Assembly: GCF_007109405.1 (NCBI RefSeq)
Contig: NZ_VJOY01000001.1
Span: forward strand, 62,001-126,000
DNA: 64,000 bases
Source: Pseudomonas mangiferae
GTDB taxonomy: Bacteria; Pseudomonadota; Gammaproteobacteria; Pseudomonadales; Pseudomonadaceae
Direction of reading: 5' to 3'
Of this stretch, positions 21,592 to 29,895 are shown one piece after another. Both the position numbers and the translations under genes were made by a program. The stretch's first letter is position 1; every line of letters starts with the position of its first letter. Under the pieces are notes generated by a model. The model had not been told where the DNA came from. It saw only the letters and a program-made list of their open reading frames with translations, and searched no databases.

Positions 21592-22989
21592 ATGGATTAC
21601 CTTCCACTGTTCCATAACCTGCGCGGGCACCAGGTGCTCGTGGTGGGCGGGGGCGAGGTGGCGTTGCGCAAGGCGCGCCTGCTGGCCCAGGCCGGCGCCT
21701 GCCTGCGGGTGGTCGCGCCGACCCTCGAACCCGAACTGCGGGAACTGGTGTCCGGAGGCAAGGGCGCCTGGCTCGAGCGCGGCTATCGCGCCGATGACTT
21801 GGCGGCATGCCGGTTGGTGATTGCCGCTACCGACGACGAGGCGCTGAACGCCGCGGTTTCCCGGGATGCCCAGGCCTTGGGCATCCCGGTCAACGTGGTG
21901 GACGCGCCAGCGCTGTGCAGCGTGATCTTCCCGGCCATCGTCGACCGTTCGCCCCTGATGGTGGCGGTTTCCAGTGGCGGCGACGCCCCAGTGCTGGCGC
22001 GCCTGATCCGTGCCCGAATCGAAAGCTGGGTGCCGACGACCTATGGGCAACTGGCTGGCCTGGCAAAGCGCTTCCGCAGCCGGGTGAAACAGCGGATTCC
22101 CGAAGTCGGACAGCGGCGGGCGTTCTGGGAAGAAGTGTTCCAGGGCGAGGTGGCCGAGCGGTTGCTGGCCGGTCGCGCCCAAGAGGCGGAGCGGCTGCTG
22201 GAGGTGCGGCTGGCCGACGGGCCTTCGCCCGCCGTGGGCGAGGTCTACCTGGTGGGTGCCGGCCCGGGCGACCCGGACCTGTTGACGTTCCGTGCGCTGC
22301 GCCTGATGCAGCAGGCCGACGTGGTGCTCTACGACCGCCTGGTGGCGCCGGCCATCGTCGAGCTGTGCCGGCGAGACGCCGAGCGCGTCTACGTGGGCAA
22401 GCGCCGGGCCGAGCATGCCTTGCCTCAGGAGCAGATAAACCAGCAATTGATCCAGTTGGCGCGGCAAGGCAAGCGGGTGCTGCGGTTGAAGGGGGGCGAC
22501 CCGTTCATCTTCGGCCGTGGCGGCGAGGAGATCGAAGAACTGGCCGCCCAGGGCATCCCGTTTCAGGTGGTGCCGGGCATCACCGCGGCCTCCGGCTGCG
22601 CCGCCTACGCGGGCATTCCCCTGACCCATCGCGACCATGCCCAGTCGGTGCGCTTCGTCACTGGGCATCTCAAGGACGGCAGTTGCGACCTGCCGTGGCA
22701 GGACCTAACGGCGCCCGGGCAGACCCTGGTGTTCTACATGGGCCTGGTGGGCCTGCCGTTGATCTGCGAGCAACTGGTCGCCCACGGGTGCAACGCCGAT
22801 ACCCCGGCGGCCTTGGTGCAGCAGGGCACCACTGCGCGCCAGCGGGTATTCGTCGGCACCCTGGCGAACTTGCCGGCGCTGGTGGCCCGCCACGAGGTGC
22901 ATGCGCCGACCCTGGTGATCGTCGGCGACGTGGTCCGCCTGCGGGACAAACTGGCCTGGTTCGAAGGCGCGCAGCCCGAGCCTGACTAA
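21592..22989 (+). CDS. cysG: Siroheme synthase CysG (trifunctional)
   Basis: A 465-residue fusion enzyme making siroheme from uroporphyrinogen III. Residues 1-150 form the NAD-dependent precorrin-2 dehydrogenase/ferrochelatase, with '[20 protein letters not shown]'. Residues about 216-455 form the SAM-dependent uroporphyrinogen-III C-methyltransferase, with '[20 protein letters not shown]', '[16 protein letters not shown]' and '[20 protein letters not shown]'. Siroheme is the cofactor of assimilatory sulfite and nitrite reductases. Confidence 0.97.
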   Translation: MDYLPLFHNLRGHQVLVVGGGEVALRKARLLAQAGACLRVVAPTLEPELRELVSGGKGAWLERGYRADDLAACRLVIAATDDEALNAAVSRDAQALGIPVNVVDAPALCSVIFPAIVDRSPLMVAVSSGGDAPVLARLIRARIESWVPTTYGQLAGLAKRFRSRVKQRIPEVGQRRAFWEEVFQGEVAERLLAGRAQEAERLLEVRLADGPSPAVGEVYLVGAGPGDPDLLTFRALRLMQQADVVLYDRLVAPAIVELCRRDAERVYVGKRRAEHALPQEQINQQLIQLARQGKRVLRLKGGDPFIFGRGGEEIEELAAQGIPFQVVPGITAASGCAAYAGIPLTHRDHAQSVRFVTGHLKDGSCDLPWQDLTAPGQTLVFYMGLVGLPLICEQLVAHGCNADTPAALVQQGTTARQRVFVGTLANLPALVARHEVHAPTLVIVGDVVRLRDKLAWFEGAQPEPD

Positions 22990-23009
22990 CTGTCTTCGGG
23001 ACGACTCGG

Positions 23010-24026
23010 TCAAGACACCTCGGATTCTCCACGCTGAAAGATGCCCCGGCCGGGCAGGCGTGGCCGGTCATAGGGGCGATCCAGGCCGAGGCGCGGCCCT
23101 TTGGGCACGATCCCGTTGGGGTTGATCGTGGTGTGGCTGAGGTAGTAGTGCCGCTGGATATGGGTGAGGTCCACGGTTTCGGCGATGCCCGGCCATTGGT
23201 ACAGCTCCCGTAGCCACTGGGACAGGTTGGGATATTCCTCGATCCGCTGCCGGTTGCACTTGAAATGGCCGTGGTAGACGGCGTCGAAGCGGATCAGGGT
23301 GGTGAACAGCCGGACATCCGCCTCGGTCAGGTACTCGCCCGTCAGGTAACGGTGGGTCTCCAGCCGCCGTTCCAGGTGGTCCAGCTCGGCGAACACCTGG
23401 TCGAAGGCTTCCTCGTAGGCGGCCTGGCTGGTGGCGAAGCCCGCGCGGTACACGCCGTTGTTGATATGGGGGTAGATGCGTCCGTTGAGCGCATCGATGT
23501 CCGCGCGCAGCGGCGCCGGGTAGAAGTCGTCGCGATTCCCGGTGAGGCCGTCGAACGCCTGGTTGAACATGCGCACGATGTCCGCCGACTCGTTGCTGAC
23601 GATGCGATCGCTGCGGGTATCCCAGAGCACCGGCACGGTGACATGGCCGGTATAGGCGGGGTCGTCCCGGGTGTAGCGCTGGTGCAGAAACTCCAGACCG
23701 TCCAGCCGATCACCGCTGGAGCCCTGGCCGCGGTCGAAGGTCCAGCCATTCGCCCCCATGTACCAGGCCACCACCGAGACGTCGATCAGCGCCTCCAGGC
23801 CCTTCAGCCAGCGCAGGATCAAGGTGCGATGGGCCCAGGGGCAAGCGAGGGAGACATACAGGTGATAACGGCCGGCCTCGGCGGCGAACCCGCCTTCGCC
23901 GGTGGGCCCGGGGCGGCCGTCGGCGGTCACCCAGTGGCGCCGCTGTGCTGCTTCGCGTTCGAAACGTCCGCTGGTGCCGGTGTCGTACCAGCGATCGTGC
24001 CATTGGCCGTCGACGAGTTCGCCCAT
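23010..24026 (-). CDS. Glutathionyl-hydroquinone reductase (xi-class GST, YqjG/PcpF-type)
   Basis: A 338-residue GST-like protein. Catalytic Cys62 lies in 'VSLACPWAHRTLI', the hallmark of xi-class enzymes that reduce glutathionyl-hydroquinones. Further family blocks are 'VPVLWDTRSDRIVSNESADI', 'LTEADVRLFTTLIRFD' and the C-terminal 'YYLSHTTINPNGIVPKGPR'. The protein is cytoplasmic. It converges with cysG and is followed upstream on the same strand by ybiB and the tus genes. Confidence 0.93.
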   Translation of the reverse strand: MGELVDGQWHDRWYDTGTSGRFEREAAQRRHWVTADGRPGPTGEGGFAAEAGRYHLYVSLACPWAHRTLILRWLKGLEALIDVSVVAWYMGANGWTFDRGQGSSGDRLDGLEFLHQRYTRDDPAYTGHVTVPVLWDTRSDRIVSNESADIVRMFNQAFDGLTGNRDDFYPAPLRADIDALNGRIYPHINNGVYRAGFATSQAAYEEAFDQVFAELDHLERRLETHRYLTGEYLTEADVRLFTTLIRFDAVYHGHFKCNRQRIEEYPNLSQWLRELYQWPGIAETVDLTHIQRHYYLSHTTINPNGIVPKGPRLGLDRPYDRPRLPGRGIFQRGESEVS

Positions 24027-24110
24027 GCCCCTTCCTCCTGCGCCGGCCGCACACCGGGTTGGCCGCGGCTCATGATCGCTTGGAGCAGCGCGGTGGCGCA
24101 GGGGTTCGCT

Positions 24111-25100
24111 TCAGTGAGCGCGGTCGCGTCGTTCCCAGCACCGATGGGCATGCTCGAATGCCGCCTCGCGGGGTTCACCCAGGGCGCGAAACGCCAGCGC
24201 CAGGGTCGACAGCACGGCCTCTTCGCCGTAGGCGTCATGGGCCGTGCCACGCCACACCGCCAGCAGGTGCTGCGGGTCCAGGCGCTCCGGCTTGACCCGT
24301 CGCTGGGCGGCCAGGGCCGGCCACGCTTCGTCCCAGTCCAGCCCATCAGCCGTTCCGGCGAGGATGCAGGGAGCATCTGGGTTGACCTCGATCTCGCCGC
24401 CTTCGCCCTTGATCACCACCGCGCGGTCGCCCAGCAGGCGACTGGCGTCCCGGTGAACGGCCTGGTAGCCCGGGTGGAAGATGCTCTGCAGGCCGCAACG
24501 AGCCGCGGCCGGGTTGAGCAGCCGGGCCAGGGAGTGGATGGGGGAGCGCAGGCCCAGCAGGTTGCGCAGGTCGATCATTCGCTGCAGGGCCGGCATCCAT
24601 GCCACCAGGGGCAGGAAGGCTGGCTGGCCGGCATCCAATGCTTCGCCCACCGCCTGCCAGGATGCACAACGGGGGATGGCCAGGGTGTCCAGCAGGGCCT
24701 CGCTGTAGAGGCGTCCGGCGGTGTGGGCGCCGGCCCCGTGCATCAGGACCCTGACGCCATCCCCGGCCAGCGCCTTCACGGTCAGCAGGTACCAGGGCAG
24801 GTGACGCTTCTTGCCGGCGTAGCTGGGCCAGTCCAGGTCCACCCGCAGGCCGGTCGGGACCGGTATCCGGGCCCGAACCGCTTCGCAGAACCCGGCCAGC
24901 TCCTCGGCGCTTTCCTCCTTGTGTCGCAGGAGCATCAGGAACGCGCCGAGCTGGACGTCTTCCACCCGGCCATCCAGCACCTGGCCCAAAGCGTCGCGGG
25001 CCTCCTCGCGCGTCAGGCCGCGAGCACCGCGCTTGCCCTTGCCCAGGGTGCGCACGTAGAGGGCGAAGGGGTGTTCGGCAGGGGTCTGGGAATCGGTCAT
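24111..25100 (-). CDS. ybiB: YbiB/TrpD2-like glycosyltransferase-fold protein
   Basis: A 329-residue protein of the anthranilate phosphoribosyltransferase (TrpD)-like fold. The N-terminal helical domain 'LTREEARDALGQVLDGRVED' and the glycosyltransferase domain with 'VRVLMHGAGAHTAGRLYSEA' are visible. E. coli YbiB (TrpD2) is a DNA-binding homodimer, not a tryptophan enzyme. It overlaps tusE by 4 bases (ATGA) and is thus the last gene of a tusD-C-B-E-ybiB run. The symbol is assigned by family resemblance. Confidence 0.82.
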   Translation of the reverse strand: MTDSQTPAEHPFALYVRTLGKGKRGARGLTREEARDALGQVLDGRVEDVQLGAFLMLLRHKEESAEELAGFCEAVRARIPVPTGLRVDLDWPSYAGKKRHLPWYLLTVKALAGDGVRVLMHGAGAHTAGRLYSEALLDTLAIPRCASWQAVGEALDAGQPAFLPLVAWMPALQRMIDLRNLLGLRSPIHSLARLLNPAAARCGLQSIFHPGYQAVHRDASRLLGDRAVVIKGEGGEIEVNPDAPCILAGTADGLDWDEAWPALAAQRRVKPERLDPQHLLAVWRGTAHDAYGEEAVLSTLALAFRALGEPREAAFEHAHRCWERRDRAH

Positions 25101-25432
25101 AGGCAGTTAGTCGGCTTGGGCAGGCCGGCCAGCTTGGCGGCCAGCTTGGCGGGCGTGCCCTTGAACAGGCGGTTGAGGTGGGCGCTGTTGCCCTTGTCCG
25201 GGCCGAGGGCCTGGGCGATGTAGCGAACCAGGGGGCGGGTGGCCGGCGACAGCTGGAATTCCCGGTAGAACGCCCGCAGCGCCTCAAGGATTTCCCAGTG
25301 CTCGGGCTGCAGGTCGAGCCCCTCGTTGCGCGCCAGGGCCTCGGCAACCGCGGGCGTCCAGTCGTCCAAGCGCAGCAGGTAGCCGTCGCCGTCCAGCGCC
25401 AGGGCCTGCGGGTCGAGGGGGCGGTCATTCAT
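25097..25432 (-). CDS. tusE: Sulfurtransferase TusE (DsrC family)
   Basis: A 111-residue DsrC/TusE protein. The C-terminal swinging-arm cysteine is the penultimate residue (C110 in 'KPTNCL'), which accepts persulfide from TusD and hands it to MnmA. The fold signature 'WTPAVAEALARNEGLDLQPE' and 'HWEILEALRAFYREF' is present. Only the single C-terminal Cys is seen, as in TusE rather than in dissimilatory DsrC with two. It overlaps both tusB and ybiB by 4 bases. Confidence 0.94.
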   Translation of the reverse strand: MNDRPLDPQALALDGDGYLLRLDDWTPAVAEALARNEGLDLQPEHWEILEALRAFYREFQLSPATRPLVRYIAQALGPDKGNSAHLNRLFKGTPAKLAAKLAGLPKPTNCL

Positions 25433-25734
25433 AACCAGCTGTTCACCTTGGCGTATTGCAGGCAGGCATCGACGAAGCCGGGATAGTCGATGACCCGGGC
25501 ACGCGCGGGTTGCCGATCGCTCAGCCCGCGGGCGTTCAGGTCGTCTTCCAGGACCAGGAGGGCGACGGACGCGGGCAACCGTTCCAGGGCATCCCGGGGC
25601 GCCGTGCCGGGTTGCAGCGCATGGACCGCATCGCCGCTGAGCAGCAGGCCGTCCCGCTCGCCCAACAAGCGCAAGCAGCTGGCGAAGCGTTCGTCACTGA
25701 ACGGGGAGTGGCTGAGCAGGTGCAGGGTTGCCAT
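25429..25734 (-). CDS. tusB: Sulfurtransferase complex subunit TusB (DsrH)
   Basis: A 101-residue DsrH-like subunit starting MATLHLLSHSPFSDERFASC and ending '...YAKVNSWL', which matches the TusB family in length and C-terminus. It is part of the TusBCD heterohexamer that relays sulfur for 2-thiouridine in tRNA. Its ATG shares one base with the TGA of tusC and its stop overlaps tusE, so the genes are translationally coupled. Confidence 0.93.
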   Translation of the reverse strand: MATLHLLSHSPFSDERFASCLRLLGERDGLLLSGDAVHALQPGTAPRDALERLPASVALLVLEDDLNARGLSDRQPARARVIDYPGFVDACLQYAKVNSWL

Positions 25735-26093
25735 CAGATCGTCACCACTTCGTCGTGGGCATCCAGCAGCTCGCGCAGGCCGGGAGCGTCCAGTACCTGG
25801 ACCGGGAGCAGGAGTGTGTCCTCGGCCAAGCCACGGGTCTGCAGGCTGTGGCGGCAAGCGTAGAGGGACTCGACGCCGAACAGCGGCAATGCCTGGAGAT
25901 TGGCGCCCAGGTCCTTCTGCTCCAAGGCGCCGGGCTGCTGGCCGCGCTGCAGTTGGAATACGCCATCGTCGAGAAACAACAGGGCAATGGGCAGGTCGTA
26001 GGCGCCTCCGGCGAGCGCCATGTCCAGCGCTTCGCGCGCATGGGGGCCGGACCAGGGCGCCTGGCGGCTGACGATTAGCAGCGAGCGGGCCAT
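25734..26093 (-). CDS. tusC: Sulfurtransferase complex subunit TusC (DsrF)
   Basis: A 119-residue DsrF-like protein with 'REALDMALAGGAYDLPIALL' and 'FLDDGVFQL', the DsrE/F-fold strands. Its start abuts the tusD stop, and it is the middle gene of tusD-tusC-tusB. TusC has no catalytic cysteine role in the family and helps build the complex. Confidence 0.94.
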   Translation of the reverse strand: MARSLLIVSRQAPWSGPHAREALDMALAGGAYDLPIALLFLDDGVFQLQRGQQPGALEQKDLGANLQALPLFGVESLYACRHSLQTRGLAEDTLLLPVQVLDAPGLRELLDAHDEVVTI

Positions 26094-26486
26094 TCAGGGA
26101 CCTCCGAAGCAGACCAGGCGGTCCGCGGTCTGCACCGCTTCGTGCAATTGGCCGAGCCCGGACAACTGCCAGCCCGGTGCCAGGTTGGCCGCCGGGCGGC
26201 CATAGCGACGCGCCTCGTCGGTATCCAGCACGCCCCGGCGCAGCGCGGCGGCGATGCACACCACGCCATCGAGCCCATGCCGCTCGACGAAGCGCTGCCA
26301 GTCAGCGGTGATGTCGCGCTCATCCTGGGGCGCAACAGCATTCGCCGAGGCGCTGTGCACACCGTCCTGGTACAGAAAGACCCGCACGATCTCGTGTCCA
26401 CCGGCCAGCACCGCCTCGGCGAAGCGAAGCGCGCGGCGCGAAGCGGGCGAGTGGGGCGCGGCGAACAGGGCGATGGCGAATTTCAT
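26094..26486 (-). CDS. tusD: Sulfurtransferase complex subunit TusD (DsrE)
   Basis: A 130-residue DsrE-type sulfur carrier. The active cysteine lies in 'DGVVCIAAALRRG', equivalent to Cys78 of E. coli TusD. It takes sulfur from TusA and passes it to TusE. The start ATG 26486 gives 'MKFAIALFAAPHSPASRRAL', the family N-terminus; an in-frame ATG 17 codons upstream is less likely. It is the first gene of the tusD-C-B-E-ybiB run. Confidence 0.94.
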   Translation of the reverse strand: MKFAIALFAAPHSPASRRALRFAEAVLAGGHEIVRVFLYQDGVHSASANAVAPQDERDITADWQRFVERHGLDGVVCIAAALRRGVLDTDEARRYGRPAANLAPGWQLSGLGQLHEAVQTADRLVCFGGP

Positions 26487-26544
26487 GGCGGGTCGCGAGA
26501 ACGGGATGGGCGGATGATAAAGCCAACGGCCGCTCATAGAAACG

Positions 26545-26568
26545 AAAAGCCCGCCGGAGGGCGGGCTT
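26545..26568 (-). terminator. Rho-independent terminator after the BI-1 gene
   Basis: On the minus strand, AAGCCCGCC / GGCGGGCTT arms with a CT-rich loop are followed by TTCGTTTC. It lies between the BI-1 stop and tusD. Confidence 0.8.
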
Positions 26569-26585
26569 CTGGTCGTGCCGGGAGG

Positions 26586-27254
26586 TCAGTCGTTGCTGCT
26601 GACCACCCCGAGAATCTGCAACAGACTGATGAACATGTTGTAGATCGACACGTACAGGCTGATGGTGGCGAGGATGTAGTTGCGCTCGCCGCCATGGATG
26701 ATCGCGCTGGTCTGGTACAGGATCACCGCGGAGGAGAACAGTACGAAGCCCCCGCTGAGGACCAGGTGCAGGCCGCTGATGGGGAGGAAGATCGACGCCA
26801 CTACGCCCACCATCAGTACCACCGCGCCCACGGTGATGAAGCCCGAGAGGAAGCTCATGTCCTTGCGGGTGGTCAGCGCGTACGCCGACAGGCTGAGGAA
26901 TGCCAGGGCGGTCATCCCCAGGGCAGAAGCGATCAGTTCGCCACCGTTGGCCATGCCCAGGTAGCGGTTCAGGATCGGGCCCAGGGTATAACCGAGGAAG
27001 CCGGTCAGGGCGAAGGTGGAAAGCAGGCCCCAAGCGGAATTGCGCAGCTTGGTGGTGAGGATCAGCAGGCCGTAGAACCCGCCGAACAGCACCAGCAGGT
27101 TCGGCGCCGGCAGACGCAGCTGCTGGGAGACGTAGGCGACGAGGGCGCTGAAGCCCAGGGTAAGGGCGAGGAGGCCGTAGGTGTTGCGCAGAACGCCGCT
27201 GACTTGCTGCTGCTCGGCCTGCGCAGGATTCAATGCGAAGTCGCGATCTTGCAT
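26586..27254 (-). CDS. Bax inhibitor-1/YccA family membrane protein
   Basis: A 222-residue integral membrane protein with seven hydrophobic segments, for example 'GLLALTLGFSALVAYVSQQL', 'LLSTFALTGFLGYTLGPIL' and 'ISLYVSIYNMFISLLQILG'. The late 'SLYVSIYNMFISLL' segment is the BI-1/YccA C-terminal signature. E. coli YccA modulates the FtsH protease. The start is ATG 27254 ('MQDRDFALNPAQAEQQQ'); the 16 upstream codons are open but unlikely. It is convergent to nothing nearby and divergent from tRNA-Ser. Confidence 0.93.
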   Translation of the reverse strand: MQDRDFALNPAQAEQQQVSGVLRNTYGLLALTLGFSALVAYVSQQLRLPAPNLLVLFGGFYGLLILTTKLRNSAWGLLSTFALTGFLGYTLGPILNRYLGMANGGELIASALGMTALAFLSLSAYALTTRKDMSFLSGFITVGAVVLMVGVVASIFLPISGLHLVLSGGFVLFSSAVILYQTSAIIHGGERNYILATISLYVSIYNMFISLLQILGVVSSND

Positions 27255-27338
27255 GGTTTCTCTCCTGAAACGATAAGCGGTCCACGGACCGGTCCGGGGC
27301 ATGGTAACAAAGGCATCCGACCTGCCAACCGCGAGAGT

Positions 27339-27366
27339 TTGACAGGGTGTTGCGTTCGGGTAGTAT
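27339..27366 (+). promoter_or_regulatory. Sigma-70 promoter of tRNA-Ser
   Basis: The -35 box TTGACA (27339-27344) and the -10 box TAGTAT (27361-27366) are separated by 16 bases. The predicted transcript starts near 27373, about 10 bases before the mature tRNA. The GGCGGCCCGC stretch after the -10 resembles a GC-rich stringent discriminator. Confidence 0.8.
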
Positions 27367-27382
27367 GGCGGCCCGCATCCGC

Positions 27383-27470
27383 GGAGGTGTGGCCGAGTGG
27401 TTTAAGGCAACGGTCTTGAAAACCGTCGACTGTAACAGGTCCGTGAGTTCGAATCTCACCGCCTCCGCCA
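27383..27470 (+). tRNA. tRNA-Ser (anticodon UGA)
   Basis: An 88-base class II tRNA. Acceptor GGAGGTG pairs with CGCCTCC, the discriminator is G and the CCA is encoded. The anticodon loop CTTGAAA holds TGA at 27417-27419, and the long variable arm and T-loop TTCGAATC are present. All are as expected for serine tRNA reading UCA and UCG. Confidence 0.97.
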
Positions 27471-27485
27471 TCTAGCGCTGCTGCC

Positions 27486-27511
27486 AAAGCCCTGTCCCGA
27501 CAGGGCTTTTT
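27486..27511 (+). terminator. Rho-independent terminator after tRNA-Ser
   Basis: AAAGCCCTGT / ACAGGGCTTT arms with a CCCG loop end in T5, 15 bases after the tRNA. Confidence 0.9.
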
Positions 27512-28025
27512 CGTTTGTGTGGCGCCAGTTCCGTGTGCGGTGATCGCTCCAAGCACATTCTGAAATCGCTTCTGTGGCTTCACTTCTTGGCATGCCGGGA
27601 TCGCTTTCACGCCATGCCAATCTTCTTGCTGCTCCAGGGGCGGGTGATCAAGCGGTGGGCTGCCGCCACCGATGTTTCGGATGGCAGAGACGGGTTTCAG
27701 AACTGAAACCCGTGATCCGAGAGCCGTGCCTAAGTCCCTTTTCAACGCGATTGCAGTGGCGGTGTTTCTCGCGAACCGGCCCGTTGGGTAGATGTGCGAA
27801 GCCAGGAACGTTGCGTCCATTACGTAGAGCGCCTTGGGACGTGTTGGCGAGAGCGACATTCGCCGGACCGATTGACGGAGCCTCTTGCGTTGGAGGGACG
27901 CGTCACGTCTCTGTGAACCCGCCAAGCGGGCATCGCATCGTGCGCCAGATGCGGGCGGGTACTTCTTGTGAAGTCCCCGCCGCCAGACCACTCTCACTTC
28001 AACTGCACGGGTAGTGCGCCAGGGC
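27512..28025. other. Non-coding spacer of about 510 bases with one perfect dyad
   Basis: No credible gene is seen: the short frames lack a family-like sequence or a ribosome binding site. A perfect dyad ACGGGTTTCAG-AA-CTGAAACCCGT lies at 27690-27713. A segment at 27773-27800 resembles one at 28601-28626 (shared ACCGGCCCGTT-GGT), which may reflect a degraded duplicated element. It marks the border between the conserved core and the accessory region. Confidence 0.5.
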
Positions 28026-28466
28026 TCACTTTGCCGCGGGTTGCTGCAGGTAATCGGTGAGGAAGTATTCGGCATTGCCTTCCCGGGACAGGGCGTCGTC
28101 GTAGCCGAGCGCCAGGTCCTGGTTTTCCCCTGGCAGGTGGAGTTCGCCGCGGTCGCCACGCAGGATCAGCACGACGAATTTCGTGCCGTTCACGTCCGTG
28201 GAGTAGCGGGCGTCTTTCGCGGTCTTCTCCACGTCCATCTTCTGGATGCGCATGTTCCAATCGTGGTCGATGCCGCCGATCTGCACCAGGGCCTGGTTGG
28301 CCGAGCGTTCGCCGATGCGCAGGGTCCAGACCTTCAGGCCCTGCTGGCCGCTGTAGGCCATCACCTTGTCGCCGATGGGTGGGCGCTCGCTTTCGCTGGC
28401 GGCGAAGGTAGGCGCCATCACCAGAAGGCCGAGGGTCAGGGCCAGTCCGTTGAGTGTCTTCAGCAT
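28026..28466 (-). CDS. Periplasmic hypothetical protein with signal peptide
   Basis: A 146-residue protein with a clear type I signal peptide (MLKTLNGLALTLGLLVMAPT, cleavage near AFA-AS at residues 22-24). The mature part contains 'GDKVMAYSGQQGLKVWTLRI', 'IGGIDHDWNMRIQKMDVEKT' and a C-terminal 'AEYFLTDYLQQPAAK'. I do not recognise a named domain. It stands alone on the minus strand, with long spacers on both sides (510 and 366 bases). A function cannot be given. Confidence 0.8.
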   Translation of the reverse strand: MLKTLNGLALTLGLLVMAPTFAASESERPPIGDKVMAYSGQQGLKVWTLRIGERSANQALVQIGGIDHDWNMRIQKMDVEKTAKDARYSTDVNGTKFVVLILRGDRGELHLPGENQDLALGYDDALSREGNAEYFLTDYLQQPAAK

Positions 28467-28832
28467 ATCTCGGGTTCCTAGTTAGAAAATGGCCTGCCAG
28501 GGTACAAAAAAGTGGCGGCGCTGGCGTGCTCGACCGAAAGTCATGGTGCCGAAGTGAGCGCTTCGAACGGTGCGGTGACACGCCTTGGAGCACGCCTGGC
28601 GTACCGGCCCGTTCGGTCGACGTGCAATCACCCACCCAAGGCGTGCCGTTGGCCGCGGTCGGACATGCCTGGGGCCAGGAGTGCGGCCATCGAGGTCTCG
28701 AAGACCCGATTTCATTGCACTGGGCGACCTGGCCCCGCTGCATTGCGGTGGCGCCAATGGCGGGGCGGCGGTCGCGTCACCCGCGCGGCTTCTTGACGAA
28801 GCCGGACCTACGCCGCGCTGGTCCATTGGCCC
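28467..28832. other. Non-coding spacer of about 366 bases
   Basis: Short frames here show no family resemblance or ribosome binding site. It lies downstream of the last TctC-like gene and upstream of the periplasmic hypothetical gene. No strong terminator hairpin was recognised. It contains ATCACCCACCCA at 28627-28638, also found inside the hairpin at 30908-30931. Confidence 0.45.
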
Positions 28833-29816
28833 TCACACGATCTGGCTGATCCCGTAGGTCTGCACCATCTTGCCGTAGACGGCGATTTCCTGGCGCATGC
28901 GCTCGCGGATGTCGGCCGGCTCCATGTCCACCTGGTTCAGCAGCAGCTCATCCTGCAGATGGGCGAATTCGGCGGTGGCCTGCATGGCGTGGATCTTGTC
29001 CCGCAGGTCCTTGGCGATGCCGGTGGGCAGGTGGGCGGGAGCGAACCAGCCATACCAGCCGATGATGTCCATGCCGTTCACGCCTTCTTCGGCGAAGGTG
29101 GGGGTGGTGGGCCAGCCCTTGAGCCGCTGGTTGCCGGTGACCGCCAGCGAACGCAGTTGCCCGCGTCCCAGCACCGCGTTGTTGCCCGCGACGGTGACGG
29201 CGGCCGCCAGGGTTCCGGTGTGCAGGTCGTGCACCAGGGGCTTGACCGCCTTGTAGGGCTGCGGCCGCAAGGCGATTTCCTTGTTGCGCGCCAGCACCAG
29301 ACTCACCAGGTGGGCCTGGGAACCGTACAGGGAGAAGCCGATGTCGCGGTACTCGGGGTTCTCCGCGACCCAGTCCAGGTAATGGGTGAGGGTGACCACG
29401 CTGGCCGGCACTGCCGGGCCAAGGGTCAGGGAATAGGGGAAGTCCCCCAGCAGCGCCAGGGGGGTGAAGTCATTCAGCGGATCGTAGTTGAGCGAGCTGT
29501 AGAGGTTGGGATGCATCACCATGGAGCCCGATTGCACCTGGAGCAGGGTGGCCCCGTCCGGTGGCGCACCTTTCACCGTTTCGGAGGCCTCCCGGCTTTC
29601 ACGGGCTTCGTTGATTTCGAGCTGATATTCGGTGTTGAGCTGTTTGGCCAGGATGTCCAGCGCGCCACTGGCCAATTTGTGGCCGGTGGCTCCGGCCGGG
29701 AGGCCGTAAAGCAGCCGACCGGGGGCGCTCGGGGTCTGCGCCCGCAAGGCCCCTGGAAGCACGGCGCCGAGGGCGAGCAGGGCGGTGCGGCATAGAAAGG
29801 ATCTGCGATCGTACAT
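28833..29816 (-). CDS. TctC/Bug-family periplasmic solute-binding protein, Tat-type signal (copy 1)
   Basis: A 327-residue tripartite-tricarboxylate-type binding protein. The start ATG 29816 has AAGGAGC just upstream and gives MYDRRSFLCRTALLALGA, a twin-arginine leader ending near 'ALRAQ'. The mature part has the Bug features 'GATGHKLASGALDILAKQL', 'GSMVMHPNLYSSLNYDPLND' and 'RDIGFSLYGSQAHLVSLVL'. It is the third and last of three tandem paralogues. There is no TctA or TctB membrane subunit nearby, so it may be a sensor or scavenging protein rather than part of a transporter here. The ligand is unknown. Confidence 0.87.
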   Translation of the reverse strand: MYDRRSFLCRTALLALGAVLPGALRAQTPSAPGRLLYGLPAGATGHKLASGALDILAKQLNTEYQLEINEARESREASETVKGAPPDGATLLQVQSGSMVMHPNLYSSLNYDPLNDFTPLALLGDFPYSLTLGPAVPASVVTLTHYLDWVAENPEYRDIGFSLYGSQAHLVSLVLARNKEIALRPQPYKAVKPLVHDLHTGTLAAAVTVAGNNAVLGRGQLRSLAVTGNQRLKGWPTTPTFAEEGVNGMDIIGWYGWFAPAHLPTGIAKDLRDKIHAMQATAEFAHLQDELLLNQVDMEPADIRERMRQEIAVYGKMVQTYGISQIV

Positions 29817-29895
29817 GACGTGCTCCTTGCCGGGTGGCAGTGACGGCTTGCCCCCGTGGGTGTCGAGTGGCGTTCCTGGGTTCTTCGCCAATGGA

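Noticed and set aside
27515-27706. 63-codon plus-strand frame after tRNA-Ser
   Set aside because: It overlaps the terminator region, has no ribosome binding site and the translation has no recognisable features.
27230-28159. Minus-strand frame running across tRNA-Ser
   Set aside because: It crosses a definite tRNA gene, its promoter and its terminator, so it cannot be a real gene.
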